Source: Nitratiruptor sp. YY09-18 (GTDB lineage: Bacteria > Campylobacterota > Campylobacteria > Campylobacterales > Nitratiruptoraceae). From it: 64,000 nucleotides of DNA. The stretch lies in the NCBI RefSeq assembly GCF_016593235.1, contig NZ_AP023065.1, positions 1,054,001 through 1,118,000 of the forward strand. Direction: 5' to 3'. The notes below the pieces were generated by a model, which saw nothing but the letters and a program-made list of their open reading frames with translations, was not told the origin of the DNA and ran no database searches. Both the position numbers and the translations under genes were made by a program. This document shows, one piece after another, positions 26,042-34,178 of this stretch; the first letter of the stretch is position 1; each line of letters starts with the position of its first letter.

Positions 26042-26920
26042 ATGACCCTGCAAAAGAAAGCGACGGTAGTAGCAAGTATTGTAGCGACTATTCTTGTCAT
26101 TATCAAACTTATTGTGGGGATATTGAGTGGATCAGCTGCTGTTCTTGCAAGTGCTATAGACTCAATACTTGATATTGCAGTCTCGATGTTTAACTATTTT
26201 GCAATTTCAAAAGCTGAAAAAGCACCAACAGAGAAATTTAACTACGGTCTAGGAAAAATTGAAGCACTTGCTGCAGTAATAGAGGGGACTATTATTACCA
26301 TTTCTGGTCTTTTTATCCTCTACAAAGGTATCCACAACATCATTACAAAGGAAAAAATTGCATATCTTGATGCATCGATAGTAGTAATGATCATATCGAT
26401 AGTTCTAACAGGATTTTTGGTAACTTTTCTCAATTATGTAGCGAAAAAGACAAACAATATGGTTGTTAAATCTGATGCACTTCACTATAAAACCGACCTC
26501 TTTAGCAATGCTGCTGTACTTCTTTCTTTGGCTGTTATTTATTTTACAAATTGGCACTGGATAGATGGTGTCTTTGGTATAGCTATTGCGATCTACATCA
26601 TCAAAGAGGCGTATGAGCTAATCAAAGAGGGAACTTTGATGCTTTTGGATGTTTCGCTTGAAGATGAAACTGTAGAAAAAATTAAAAAAGTTATAACTTC
26701 ACAACCAGAGGTAACCAATTACCACTATCTTAAAACTCGCAGAAGCGGAGACACAAATTTTGTAGATGTGCATGTAGTCTTTACTCCAGAGATTTCGCTT
26801 CTCGATGCGCATGCAGTATCAGATAGGATCGAAGATGCTATCAAGAAGTTAGATCCTAACTCAAAATGGCATATCACTATCCATCTTGATCCGTATGATG
26901 ACTTACCACACGAGGATTAA
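26042..26920 (+). CDS. Cation diffusion facilitator (FieF-like) metal exporter
   Basis: 292 residues with six TM segments. The TM2 metal site is SAIDSILDIAVSMFN (about 36-50) and the TM5 site is HYKTDLFSNAAVLLSLA (about 147-163), giving the usual Asp-Asp and His-Asp type pairs. A cytoplasmic C-terminal domain with VDVHVVFTPEISLLDAHAVSDRIE follows. Zn or Fe export is likely. It begins 2 bp after the nucleosidase stop. Its stop TAA shares the palindrome TTAA with the rny stop on the other strand. Confidence 0.93.
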   Translation: MTLQKKATVVASIVATILVIIKLIVGILSGSAAVLASAIDSILDIAVSMFNYFAISKAEKAPTEKFNYGLGKIEALAAVIEGTIITISGLFILYKGIHNIITKEKIAYLDASIVVMIISIVLTGFLVTFLNYVAKKTNNMVVKSDALHYKTDLFSNAAVLLSLAVIYFTNWHWIDGVFGIAIAIYIIKEAYELIKEGTLMLLDVSLEDETVEKIKKVITSQPEVTNYHYLKTRRSGDTNFVDVHVVFTPEISLLDAHAVSDRIEDAIKKLDPNSKWHITIHLDPYDDLPHED

Positions 26921-28485
26921 CGCGCAAACTCAATTGCGCGCTGCTCCCTAATAACATTGACTTTGATCTCACCTGGATACTGTACCTGGCCCTCAATATC
27001 TTTTGCTATCTCTTTAGCTAAAAGTACTGCTTCATTATCAGTCACAAGCTCAGCGTTGACAATGACACGCACTTCACGTCCAGCATTGATAGCATATGCT
27101 TTTTTCACGCCCGGTTTGCTCAGAGCTATCTCTTCGATTGCCTGGACACGCTTGAGGAATGCCTCAAGGACTTCGCGTCTTGCACCAGGTCTCGCAGCGC
27201 TGAGAGTATCTGCAGTACACACTGCAGCAGCTTCGATACTTCGTGGCTCCTCATGGCCATGATGTGCATAGATAGCATTGATAACAACATCAGGCTCTTT
27301 GTAGCGTCTACACACATCTGCTCCAAGATCCACGTGGCTTCCACTGTACTCATGAGTAAGCGCTTTACCGATATCGTGCAAAAGACCTGCCCGTTTAGCT
27401 AGAACCTCATCGCCACCCATCTCAGCAGCCATGATGCCAGCCAAATGTGCAACCTCAAGAGAGTGGCCGAGGGCATTTTGCCCATAACTTGCACGGAATT
27501 TGAGACGTCCTATGAGCTTGATGAGCTCAGGGTGCATCTGCCCAATTCCAAGTTCAAGCACAATCTCTTCACCCTCTTCTAAGAGCTGTTGGTCAAACTC
27601 CTCCTTGACCTTCTCATAAATCTCTTCTATGCGTGCTGGCTGAATGCGGCCATCCTCTACGAGTCTTTCGATCACTTTTGTGGCAATTGCTCTGCGATAG
27701 AGGTTAAAAGAACTCAAAATAATGGCATTTGGAGTATCGTCGATGATGATATCCACGCCCAAAAGCATCTCGAGAGTCTTGATATTGCGACCCTCTTTTC
27801 CGATGATGCGCCCTTTTATATCATCACTTGGAATATTGACAGTATTTATGAGGCGCTCAGCTGCAAACTCCCCCGCAAAACGTGTAGTCGCCTGGGCAAT
27901 GATATAATTAGCTCGTCTTTTTGCTTCTCTCTTGGCCTCCTCTTCATATTTGCGCACAATATTGGCGATCTCTGTGCGAGACTCCTCCTCAACCTTTTGC
28001 AAGATAAGCTCTCTTGCTTCTTGGGCTGTGAGGCCAGCTTGTAGTTGCAATGCTTCCATAACTTCGTTGTATTTCTCTTGATATTCAGCCTTGAGGCGCT
28101 CATACTCCTCGCGAAGTGCATTGATCTTTTCTCTCTCTTCTTTTAATTCCTGCTTTTCAAGAGTAATGTGCTTGAGTTCGTCTTTGAACATCTGTTTCAA
28201 AGACATCTCTTTTTCCATCAATTCACTAAAACGGTCATCATACTCTTTTTTAAGCTCTTCAAGCTTATTTTCGAAGTCTTTTTTGAGAGCTAGTTCACTC
28301 TCTTTGACTTTTACTTGAGCATTTTTGAGCACTATTTGTGCTTCATGCTCTATCGCTTTTGCTTTTGCTTTTGCCTGCTCTTCATAGATGCGGAATTTAT
28401 CTTTTTCTATCTTTTTTGCTGCGAAATACCCTGCAGCGCCACTTATAATGGCGGCAGAGCTTCCTACCAATAATTCTACCCACAT
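26917..28485 (-). CDS. rny: Ribonuclease Y
   Basis: Membrane-anchored endoribonuclease that starts mRNA decay. An N-terminal TM (about 3-22) is followed by a long coiled coil (about 30-200), a KH domain with GRIIGKEGRNIKTLEMLLG (about 227-245), and an HD domain with HSLEVAHLAG and GLLHDIGKALTHEY. Length about 522. I prefer the ATG at 28485 over the GTG one codon earlier. The 5' end lies about 89 bp inside the 3' end of the formyl-THF cyclo-ligase frame. Confidence 0.95.
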   Translation of the reverse strand: MWVELLVGSSAAIISGAAGYFAAKKIEKDKFRIYEEQAKAKAKAIEHEAQIVLKNAQVKVKESELALKKDFENKLEELKKEYDDRFSELMEKEMSLKQMFKDELKHITLEKQELKEEREKINALREEYERLKAEYQEKYNEVMEALQLQAGLTAQEARELILQKVEEESRTEIANIVRKYEEEAKREAKRRANYIIAQATTRFAGEFAAERLINTVNIPSDDIKGRIIGKEGRNIKTLEMLLGVDIIIDDTPNAIILSSFNLYRRAIATKVIERLVEDGRIQPARIEEIYEKVKEEFDQQLLEEGEEIVLELGIGQMHPELIKLIGRLKFRASYGQNALGHSLEVAHLAGIMAAEMGGDEVLAKRAGLLHDIGKALTHEYSGSHVDLGADVCRRYKEPDVVINAIYAHHGHEEPRSIEAAAVCTADTLSAARPGARREVLEAFLKRVQAIEEIALSKPGVKKAYAINAGREVRVIVNAELVTDNEAVLLAKEIAKDIEGQVQYPGEIKVNVIREQRAIEFAR

Positions 28486-29032
28486 CACTATCCCCTCGTA
28501 TTATTATTTTTTGCGGGGTAATCAACAAATCGCCTAAAACATCGTATCTATCGGTAACCTGTTTGTTTGTTATGCACGCTTTTTGCTGTACAAAAACAGT
28601 TAGAGGCCTCTTTGGCACAGTGGCAAAATATCTATCATACATACCTTTACCAAAGCCAACTCTTCTAAAATTCCCGTCTACCCCGATAACGGGAACAATA
28701 GCCAAATCTATATTACGTTGAAATCTTGAATTTTTTGGTTCTTTTATACCAAATCTTTTTTGCTGCAACGGTAATCGATATTTTACCACCTTGAAACTTT
28801 GCCCTTGCATAAAGGGGACAAATAAGTTTACTTTACGCCGCAGAGTTTTAAAAAGCGCACTTATATCTACTTCATGCTCCATTGGAATATAGAGTAAAAT
28901 ATTACGTGCCTTTGAGAGTGCAATCAACTTCTTTAATATCTGATTTATTTTTGAGCGATCATACGATCTTGCTCCACTTTGCAAGAGCAGTTTTTTGCAT
29001 TTTTGTCTCAATTGACCCTTCGTCCAACGCAC
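28397..29032 (-). CDS. 5-formyltetrahydrofolate cyclo-ligase
   Basis: 211 residues; converts 5-formyl-THF to methenyl-THF. Motifs are LLYIPMEHEVDI (about 42-53), VPVIGVDGNFRRVGFGKGMYDRYF (about 113-136) and the C-terminal DVLGDLLITPQ. The last about 30 residues after ITPQ are basic, unlike the family, and are read from DNA that also encodes the rny membrane anchor in another frame. The start is GTG with AGAAGG 7 bp upstream. It diverges from the thioredoxin-like lipoprotein gene. Confidence 0.88.
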   Translation of the reverse strand: MRWTKGQLRQKCKKLLLQSGARSYDRSKINQILKKLIALSKARNILLYIPMEHEVDISALFKTLRRKVNLFVPFMQGQSFKVVKYRLPLQQKRFGIKEPKNSRFQRNIDLAIVPVIGVDGNFRRVGFGKGMYDRYFATVPKRPLTVFVQQKACITNKQVTDRYDVLGDLLITPQKIIIRGDSDVGRIIGRKLCRHYKWRCRVFRSKKDRKR

Positions 29033-29050
29033 TTTTAAGCCTTCTTTGCA

Positions 29051-29056
29051 TATAAT
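29051..29056 (+). promoter_or_regulatory. Probable -10 element for the tlpA-like/ftsY/radA operon
   Basis: A perfect TATAAT 20 bp before the TTG start, followed by the SD AAAAGGGA. The -35 is not recognisable. Confidence 0.5.
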
Positions 29057-29076
29057 TAAAAGAAAAGGGATAAGAC

Positions 29077-29649
29077 TTGAAAATTTTCATACCCTTTCTT
29101 CTTGCCATTTTTATTATAACAGGATGCCAGAAAAAAGAGCACGAAGAGCATACAAAAACGCAACAAGCAAAGCAAGAGAGTGTGCAAAAGCCAAAACCTA
29201 AACCTCTACGCTCTACATTTACTCTTCGCGATACAAACAGTACAATTGCACTGAAGATCAAAAACAACGCGATTAAGATACCAAATAGCAAAAAAGTCGT
29301 AGCACTTCTTTTCTTTACTACATGGTGTCCATCGTGTAAAGCTGAGATCCCTGAGCTTGAAGCTGCAGCCAAAAAGTTTAAAAATATGCAAATAATCGGA
29401 ATACTGCTTGATCATACGAACGATATAGATAAGTTTAAAAAGGATGAGAAGATAGACTTTTTTGTCTCTACCAATATCAAAGAAAACCAAGAACTTGCTA
29501 AACGGCTCTATCCAATGGTACAAGCTCCTGCAACTATGCCAATTCCCTTGACAATAATCTTTGTTGATGGTAAATATTTCGTACACTATCTAGGAGCAGC
29601 TCCTTATGAGATGATAGTTGCAGATATGCAAAGAGTTGAAGGAGAGTGA
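29077..29649 (+). CDS. TlpA-like thioredoxin-fold lipoprotein
   Basis: 190 residues. A lipoprotein signal peptide ends in the lipobox ITGC (Cys17), then a charged linker, then a TlpA/ResA-like domain with VVALLFFTTWCPSCKAEIPE, active site CPSC (about 87-90), and the cis-proline region MPIPLTIIFVDG near 153. It should reduce or exchange disulfides in the periplasm. The start is TTG, supported by SD spacing and by the signal peptide beginning there. Its stop overlaps the ftsY start (TGATG). Confidence 0.88.
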   Translation: MKIFIPFLLAIFIITGCQKKEHEEHTKTQQAKQESVQKPKPKPLRSTFTLRDTNSTIALKIKNNAIKIPNSKKVVALLFFTTWCPSCKAEIPELEAAAKKFKNMQIIGILLDHTNDIDKFKKDEKIDFFVSTNIKENQELAKRLYPMVQAPATMPIPLTIIFVDGKYFVHYLGAAPYEMIVADMQRVEGE

Positions 29650-30509
29650 TGTTTGGATTTATAAAAAAAGCGCTTAAAAAAACTGTCCAAAATATAGAAG
29701 AGAATGTAGAAAAAAAAGAGTATGCAACACCTGAGGAGATAGAGGATGTCCTTCTTGAAGCTGATGTGGAATATGACCTTGTTGAGAAAATCGTCAACTC
29801 TCTCCCATCTAAAGTCAATCGTGTAGCATTAAAAAATGAGCTCCTCTTTCTCTTTAAACCAGCCACAACAAAAGAGATCGATGTCAAGCCTTTTGTAGAG
29901 CTCATCATCGGCGTCAATGGAGCAGGCAAGACTACAACTATAGCAAAACTCGCCTATCGCTACTTACAGGAAGGTCGTAGCGTGATTTTAGGTGCAGGAG
30001 ATACCTTTCGCGCTGCAGCGATCGAGCAGCTCTCACGCTGGGCCCAAAAACTTGGAGTCCCAATAGTAGCTAGCAAACAGGGGCACGATCCAAGTGCAGT
30101 AGCATATGATACTATCGCCAAAGCAAGAGCAAAAAATATCGATAATGTCCTCATCGATACTGCAGGACGCCTCCATACCCAGTCAAATCTTGCACAAGAG
30201 CTCAAAAAGATCGTGCGTGTATGTGACAAAGCGATGCTAGGAGCACCACATCGCAAACTCCTCGTCATCGATGGAACCCAGGGAAACTCTGCCATCAATC
30301 AAGCTGAGGCTTTCAATGAGATGGTGGGAGTAGATGGCATTATTGTGACAAAACTTGATGGGACGGCAAAAGGTGGGGCACTCTTGAGTATCTCAAATAA
30401 GCTCCAACTGCCGATCTTGTATGTAGGAGTTGGGGAGAAGATGGAAGATCTTGTTCCCTTTGATCCAAATGAGTATGTGGATACGATTTTAGATGCAATT
30501 TTTGCATAG
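29649..30509 (+). CDS. ftsY: Signal recognition particle receptor FtsY
   Basis: 286-residue SRP GTPase of the NG-domain type without a long acidic A domain. G motifs: GVNGAGKTTTIAKLA (about 89-103), DTFRAAAIEQLSRWA, DTAGRLHTQ, TKLDGTAKGGALLS (about 237-250). The start is the ATG at 29649, overlapping the previous stop as TGATG; a GTG directly before it is an alternative. It targets ribosome-SRP complexes to the inner membrane. Confidence 0.96.
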   Translation: MFGFIKKALKKTVQNIEENVEKKEYATPEEIEDVLLEADVEYDLVEKIVNSLPSKVNRVALKNELLFLFKPATTKEIDVKPFVELIIGVNGAGKTTTIAKLAYRYLQEGRSVILGAGDTFRAAAIEQLSRWAQKLGVPIVASKQGHDPSAVAYDTIAKARAKNIDNVLIDTAGRLHTQSNLAQELKKIVRVCDKAMLGAPHRKLLVIDGTQGNSAINQAEAFNEMVGVDGIIVTKLDGTAKGGALLSISNKLQLPILYVGVGEKMEDLVPFDPNEYVDTILDAIFA

Positions 30510-30738
30510 TCATTTAGAGCTACTCTTTTGGCTTGGTGTTTTTGTCATTATATTTTTTTATGTGGGGTTTTTATATATGCGTTTTCGCTATGAAAACTTC
30601 GATTTTTCGAAGCACAAATTTATCGCAATTATTTATATTGTTTTGATGGTTTTAACTATTGTTGTATGGCGCTATCTGCTTGGCATAGTTTTCAATGAGA
30701 AATTCTTAGAGATGATCATCACAAATATAGAAGTATAA
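30493..30738 (+). CDS. Small two-TM membrane protein, unknown
   Basis: 81 residues with two hydrophobic helices (about 8-28 and 43-66) separated by a charged loop. It begins 17 bp inside the end of ftsY and ends 1 bp before radA, so it is cotranscribed. I do not recognise a family. Its complete use of the space between two conserved genes argues that it is translated. Confidence 0.6.
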   Translation: MQFLHSHLELLFWLGVFVIIFFYVGFLYMRFRYENFDFSKHKFIAIIYIVLMVLTIVVWRYLLGIVFNEKFLEMIITNIEV

Positions 30739-30739
30739 T

Positions 30740-32080
30740 ATGGCAAAGAAAAAGACTCTTTTTGAGTGCCAGGCATGTGGCTACCAAAGTAGCAAATGGA
30801 TGGGAAAATGCACCAACTGTGGTGCATGGGATAGCTTCATAGAACTCACAAAAGAGCAGATCGAAGCTACGAAAGAGTTAGCTAAAGCCTCTCCATCCCA
30901 GGTAAAAGCCATCACAGATATTGGTGAGGATAGGGTTGAGCGCGTCTCCACACATATTGATGAGCTTGATCTTGTGCTTGGTGGTGGTCTCGTCACAGGC
31001 TCACTAGTACTTGTTGGAGGAAGCCCAGGAGTTGGGAAGTCTACACTACTTCTTAAAGTCTGTGCAAACTTAGCAAAAGATGGAAAAAAAGTGCTCTATG
31101 TGAGTGCAGAGGAGTCATCAGGTCAGATCAAACTACGCGCCAATCGCATAGAGGCAAACCATCCAAATCTCTACCTCATGAATGAACTAATATTAGAAAA
31201 CATCATCGCACATGTGCAAAGCGAGCAGTATGATCTTTTGGTCATAGACTCCATTCAGACAATCTACTCCAATGAAATTCCTTCAGCCCCTGGTTCAGTC
31301 AGTCAAGTAAGAGCCGTAACTTTTGAGCTTATGCGTTTAGCAAAAGCTCAAAAACTGCCAATCTTTATCATAGGCCATATCACCAAAGAGGGTGCCATTG
31401 CAGGACCTAGGGTACTTGAGCACATGGTAGATACTGTACTCTACTTTGAGGGTGATAGCTCCAAAGAACTACGCCTTTTACGAGGATTTAAAAACCGCTT
31501 TGGTAGTATTAGTGAAGTAGGGATCTTTGAGATGACTAAAAAGGGGCTGGTGAGCGCCAAAAACATTGCTAAGCGTTTCTTTGATCGTAAGCATACAACT
31601 GCAGGCTCTGCTGCTACTGTTGTGATGGAGGGTTCAAGACCTATAATTTTGGAGGTGCAAGCATTAGTTGCTGAGAGTGGCTACCCTACTCCAAAGCGGA
31701 GTGCTACAGGATTTGATGCTTCAAGGCTCACGATGCTTTTGGCACTGTTAGAAAAAAAGTTAGAGCTCCCATTCAATCAGTATGATGTCTTTGTCAATAT
31801 CGCAGGAGGTATCAAAATAGGTGAAACTGCAGCCGACTTAGCAGTCATTGCAGCAATTCTCAGTAGTTTTCGCAATAGGCCGCTGAGCGCAGAAACGCTC
31901 TTTTTGGGTGAAGTGGGACTCACTGGTGATATTCGTGATGTGATGATGCTTGATCAGCGTCTCAAAGAGGCTGCCTCGCAAGGGTTTACAAAAGCAATTG
32001 TGCCTTCAAAACCTTTGCAAAAAATTCCTCTCAAAACATTTGTAGTTGATAGCGTCGAAAAAATTATAGACTGGATGTAA
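30740..32080 (+). CDS. radA: DNA repair protein RadA
   Basis: 446 residues. An N-terminal zinc ribbon (FECQACGYQSSKWMGKCTNC, about 8-27), a RecA-like core with Walker A GGSPGVGKSTLLL, the RadA-specific RGFKNRFGSISEVG motif (about 248-261), and a C-terminal Lon-like domain (about 300-446). It is a branch-migration helicase in recombinational repair. The arrangement ftsY-small protein-radA looks like one transcription unit. Confidence 0.96.
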   Translation: MAKKKTLFECQACGYQSSKWMGKCTNCGAWDSFIELTKEQIEATKELAKASPSQVKAITDIGEDRVERVSTHIDELDLVLGGGLVTGSLVLVGGSPGVGKSTLLLKVCANLAKDGKKVLYVSAEESSGQIKLRANRIEANHPNLYLMNELILENIIAHVQSEQYDLLVIDSIQTIYSNEIPSAPGSVSQVRAVTFELMRLAKAQKLPIFIIGHITKEGAIAGPRVLEHMVDTVLYFEGDSSKELRLLRGFKNRFGSISEVGIFEMTKKGLVSAKNIAKRFFDRKHTTAGSAATVVMEGSRPIILEVQALVAESGYPTPKRSATGFDASRLTMLLALLEKKLELPFNQYDVFVNIAGGIKIGETAADLAVIAAILSSFRNRPLSAETLFLGEVGLTGDIRDVMMLDQRLKEAASQGFTKAIVPSKPLQKIPLKTFVVDSVEKIIDWM

Positions 32081-32089
32081 GGAGCAGTT

Positions 32090-32356
32090 ATGAAAAATTG
32101 TAGAGCACACATGGCTATGGAGGAGCGCTACGCAAGACTTGAGATAGATTATACAAGTATTGAAGAGAAGAAAAAGATCTGCAATCTTGTCAATGATCTC
32201 ATAGCCAAATACCATATCTCCCCGCAAATTACCGTTGAGCCAGCAACTGTTGAGACTGGAGAGTATGTGATCGAGTTTCATGATGATTATGACAAGAAGG
32301 CTGGACCCTTCTTTGAAGAGCTACTAGCCTCTCTTGGTATAAAAAAGTGTGACTAG
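32090..32356 (+). CDS. Conserved-looking small acidic protein, unknown
   Basis: 88 residues, soluble, beginning MKNCRAHMAMEERYARL and with the central stretch ISPQITVEPATVETGEYVIEF. A proper SD (AAGGAG, in the sequence taaggagcagttATG) precedes the start. I do not recognise the family. It is the last gene of the ftsY-radA run, and its stop TGA directly abuts the mlaE stop on the opposite strand. Confidence 0.6.
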   Translation: MKNCRAHMAMEERYARLEIDYTSIEEKKKICNLVNDLIAKYHISPQITVEPATVETGEYVIEFHDDYDKKAGPFFEELLASLGIKKCD

Positions 32357-33148
32357 CTACCAATCAAGAAACAAAAAGAGGCTAGAGAGGAAGTAGTTGG
32401 CTGCAAATATTGTCATAGCGGCATAGACGACTGCTTTGGTAGTTGCAATTCCTACTCCTCTTGCACCACCTCGTGTAAAATAACCAATATACGTCCCAAT
32501 GATACTGATAAGATAGCCAAAAACTACTGCTTTGATCACACCAGTACCAATATCACTAAATTCAAGATAGGTTGTGATTGTGTTTTTGTATTCAGTGGGA
32601 TTGACTCCAAGTGCTACAGTAGATATGAGGTATGCAGCGATATTTGCCAAAAAAACGAATATGATGACAAGTACCGGCGTAGAGATAGTTGTAGCAATTA
32701 TACGAGGAATCAAGAGATATTTTCTACTATCAATGGCTAATGTATCTATAGCATCGATTTGCTCTGTTACTCGCATCGTTCCAAGCTCTGCAGTCATAGC
32801 ACTTATCGCACGCGATACAAGCATCAAAGCGCCAAAAACAGGACCAAGCTCTTTGGATATAGAGACAAAAATCGTATAGCCCATGAAACTCTCTGCACCA
32901 AATTTATGGAAACCGTGATAGAGCTGGATCGCTTCTACAAGACCTGTAAAAATAGCTGTGAGTGAAATAACAAAGAGTGATCCAACTCCCACTGAGTCGA
33001 TCTGCTGTAAAATCTCATGCATACGCAATGGCGGCTTGAAATAGAGAGGCAAGAGCTTTATTTCAAAAATGATAAATGCACCAAATTTTTCTAATGAGCG
33101 GAAAAATGAGACAAAAGGAAGCCCCATATAGTACAATATACTCTGCAT
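32357..33148 (-). CDS. mlaE: MlaE-family ABC transporter permease
   Basis: 263 residues with five or six TM segments. Family motifs are the EAIQLYHGFHKFGAESFMG region (about 71-89), SKELGPVFGALMLVSRAISAMTAELGTM, and TEQIDAIDTLAIDSRKYLLIPR (about 128-149). It should pair with the MlaF-like ATPase at 11479-12246 in retrograde or anterograde phospholipid transport. It stands alone here without MlaD. Confidence 0.88.
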   Translation of the reverse strand: MQSILYYMGLPFVSFFRSLEKFGAFIIFEIKLLPLYFKPPLRMHEILQQIDSVGVGSLFVISLTAIFTGLVEAIQLYHGFHKFGAESFMGYTIFVSISKELGPVFGALMLVSRAISAMTAELGTMRVTEQIDAIDTLAIDSRKYLLIPRIIATTISTPVLVIIFVFLANIAAYLISTVALGVNPTEYKNTITTYLEFSDIGTGVIKAVVFGYLISIIGTYIGYFTRGGARGVGIATTKAVVYAAMTIFAANYFLSSLFLFLDW

Positions 33149-33197
33149 GCATAGCCCTCTAACTTTTGCGCTATTTTAACAAAAAAAGGCTTTGATT

Positions 33198-33545
33198 ATG
33201 TATATTGGAATCGATTTGATCAAAATAGAGCGTATTGAGAAGATGAGAGAGCGTTTTGGTCATAAGGGTTTGCAGCGTTTTATGCTCCCCAGTGAGATAG
33301 AGACTTTCAAACGGAGCGAATCTATTGCAGGTGTGTGGGCAGCAAAAGAGGCAATCGCCAAAGCTCTTGGCTGTGGTATAGGCAAAGACCTTGCATTTCA
33401 TGATATTCTTCTATCTAAAGATGAAAGAGGTGCTCCAAAAGCGATACTTCTTAATAATAAAGACCAAGTTTTTGGGATTAAAAAAATAGCTCTTTCTATC
33501 TCTCATGATGGCGAATATGCAGTCTGTGCAGTACTCATTGTCTAA
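33198..33545 (+). CDS. acpS: Holo-[acyl-carrier-protein] synthase
   Basis: 115 residues from the ATG at 33198 (SD AGG 8 bp upstream; an in-frame TTG two codons earlier is unlikely). YIGIDLIKIERIEKM (about 2-16) carries the Mg-binding aspartate; WAAKEAIAKALGCGIG (about 51-66) has the catalytic glutamate and lysine; the end reads ALSISHDGEYAVCAVLIV. It attaches phosphopantetheine to ACP. Confidence 0.95.
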   Translation: MYIGIDLIKIERIEKMRERFGHKGLQRFMLPSEIETFKRSESIAGVWAAKEAIAKALGCGIGKDLAFHDILLSKDERGAPKAILLNNKDQVFGIKKIALSISHDGEYAVCAVLIV

Positions 33546-33582
33546 ATATGTTACAATCTGTTATACAATAAAAAGGATATAG

Positions 33583-33977
33583 ATGAAAAAATTGATCATT
33601 GCCTCATTCATAGCAGCTGTAAGTTTAGTTGCCAGCGAACTTCCAAATGGCCAATACGTATGTGCTACAAGTGCGGTTCTAGATAAAGATTTTAAAGTAA
33701 TCAAAAAGATTCCACTAACAAAAGAGAATATTAAAAAGTTTGGCTTTGGTTATACAAAAAAGATAACCTGATCGTCGATGTAACCGGAGAGAAATTTACA
33801 AAAACTGGTACAAAAAATAGTCTCTATTTTTATGAAAATAGTGCAAAAGGTATGAAGCACATCGCTTTGGTATTCAAAGATGGCAAGTATACTGGAAAAG
33901 AGCCATTTACAATGATCGTCGCTTCACCAAAAATAAACTATACCGCTACATGTATAAAACAGGTTAAAAAGAAGTAA
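33583..33977 (+). CDS. Small secreted protein interrupted by a -1 frameshift at a slippery heptamer
   Basis: The zero frame starts at 33583 with an SD AAAAGGA and a signal peptide (MKKLIIASFIAAVSLVAS), and stops at 33769-33771 after 62 codons. The -1 frame continues without a stop to 33977. Joining them at A AAA AAG (33756-33762, in the correct X XXY YYZ phase) gives 131 residues. The joined protein has one cysteine near each end (27 and 124), suggesting a disulfide that only full-length protein could form. I do not know the family. It is either programmed frameshifting, a recent pseudogene, or a homopolymer sequencing error. Confidence 0.65.
33748..33768 (+). promoter_or_regulatory. Candidate -1 frameshift site inside a small inverted repeat
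   Basis: A AAA AAG at 33756-33762 lies in frame (ACA AAA AAG), followed by ATA ACC TGA. GGTTAT (33748-33753) and ATAACC (33763-33768) form a perfect 6-bp repeat around the 9-nt loop that contains the heptamer. No stronger stem-loop is seen downstream. Confidence 0.5.
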
Positions 33978-34178
33978 TCATCCCCCACCTGTAAAGCCAA
34001 GGAACTCAACCTTATCGCCCTCTTTGGGCGTAAACTTTTCCCAATCCTCTTTTTTGACAATCTCCATATTCACTGCAACCGCCATAACTTTATCTTCAAT
34101 TTTTAAATCTTTTAAAATATCAGCTATGCTCTTATTTGGTGCAATATCTTTTTGTTCACCGTTTATTGTTATCAACAA
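33978..34178 (-). CDS. thiS: ThiS-type sulfur carrier protein
   Basis: 66 residues, ubiquitin-like fold, starting MLITINGEQKDI and ending FLGFTGGG. The diglycine-type tail is where the sulfur thiocarboxylate forms for thiazole synthesis. A three-glycine end is slightly unusual but still leaves a terminal GG. It overlaps the upstream ankyrin gene by 23 bp; no other thiamine gene is nearby. MoaD is the alternative, but the size and IADIL segment favour ThiS. Confidence 0.85.
   Translation of the reverse strand: MLITINGEQKDIAPNKSIADILKDLKIEDKVMAVAVNMEIVKKEDWEKFTPKEGDKVEFLGFTGGG

Noticed and set aside
33562-33569. TATACAAT before the frameshifted secreted protein as a promoter
   Set aside because: It lies too close to the ATG: the SD at 33571-33577 would be upstream of or at the transcript start.
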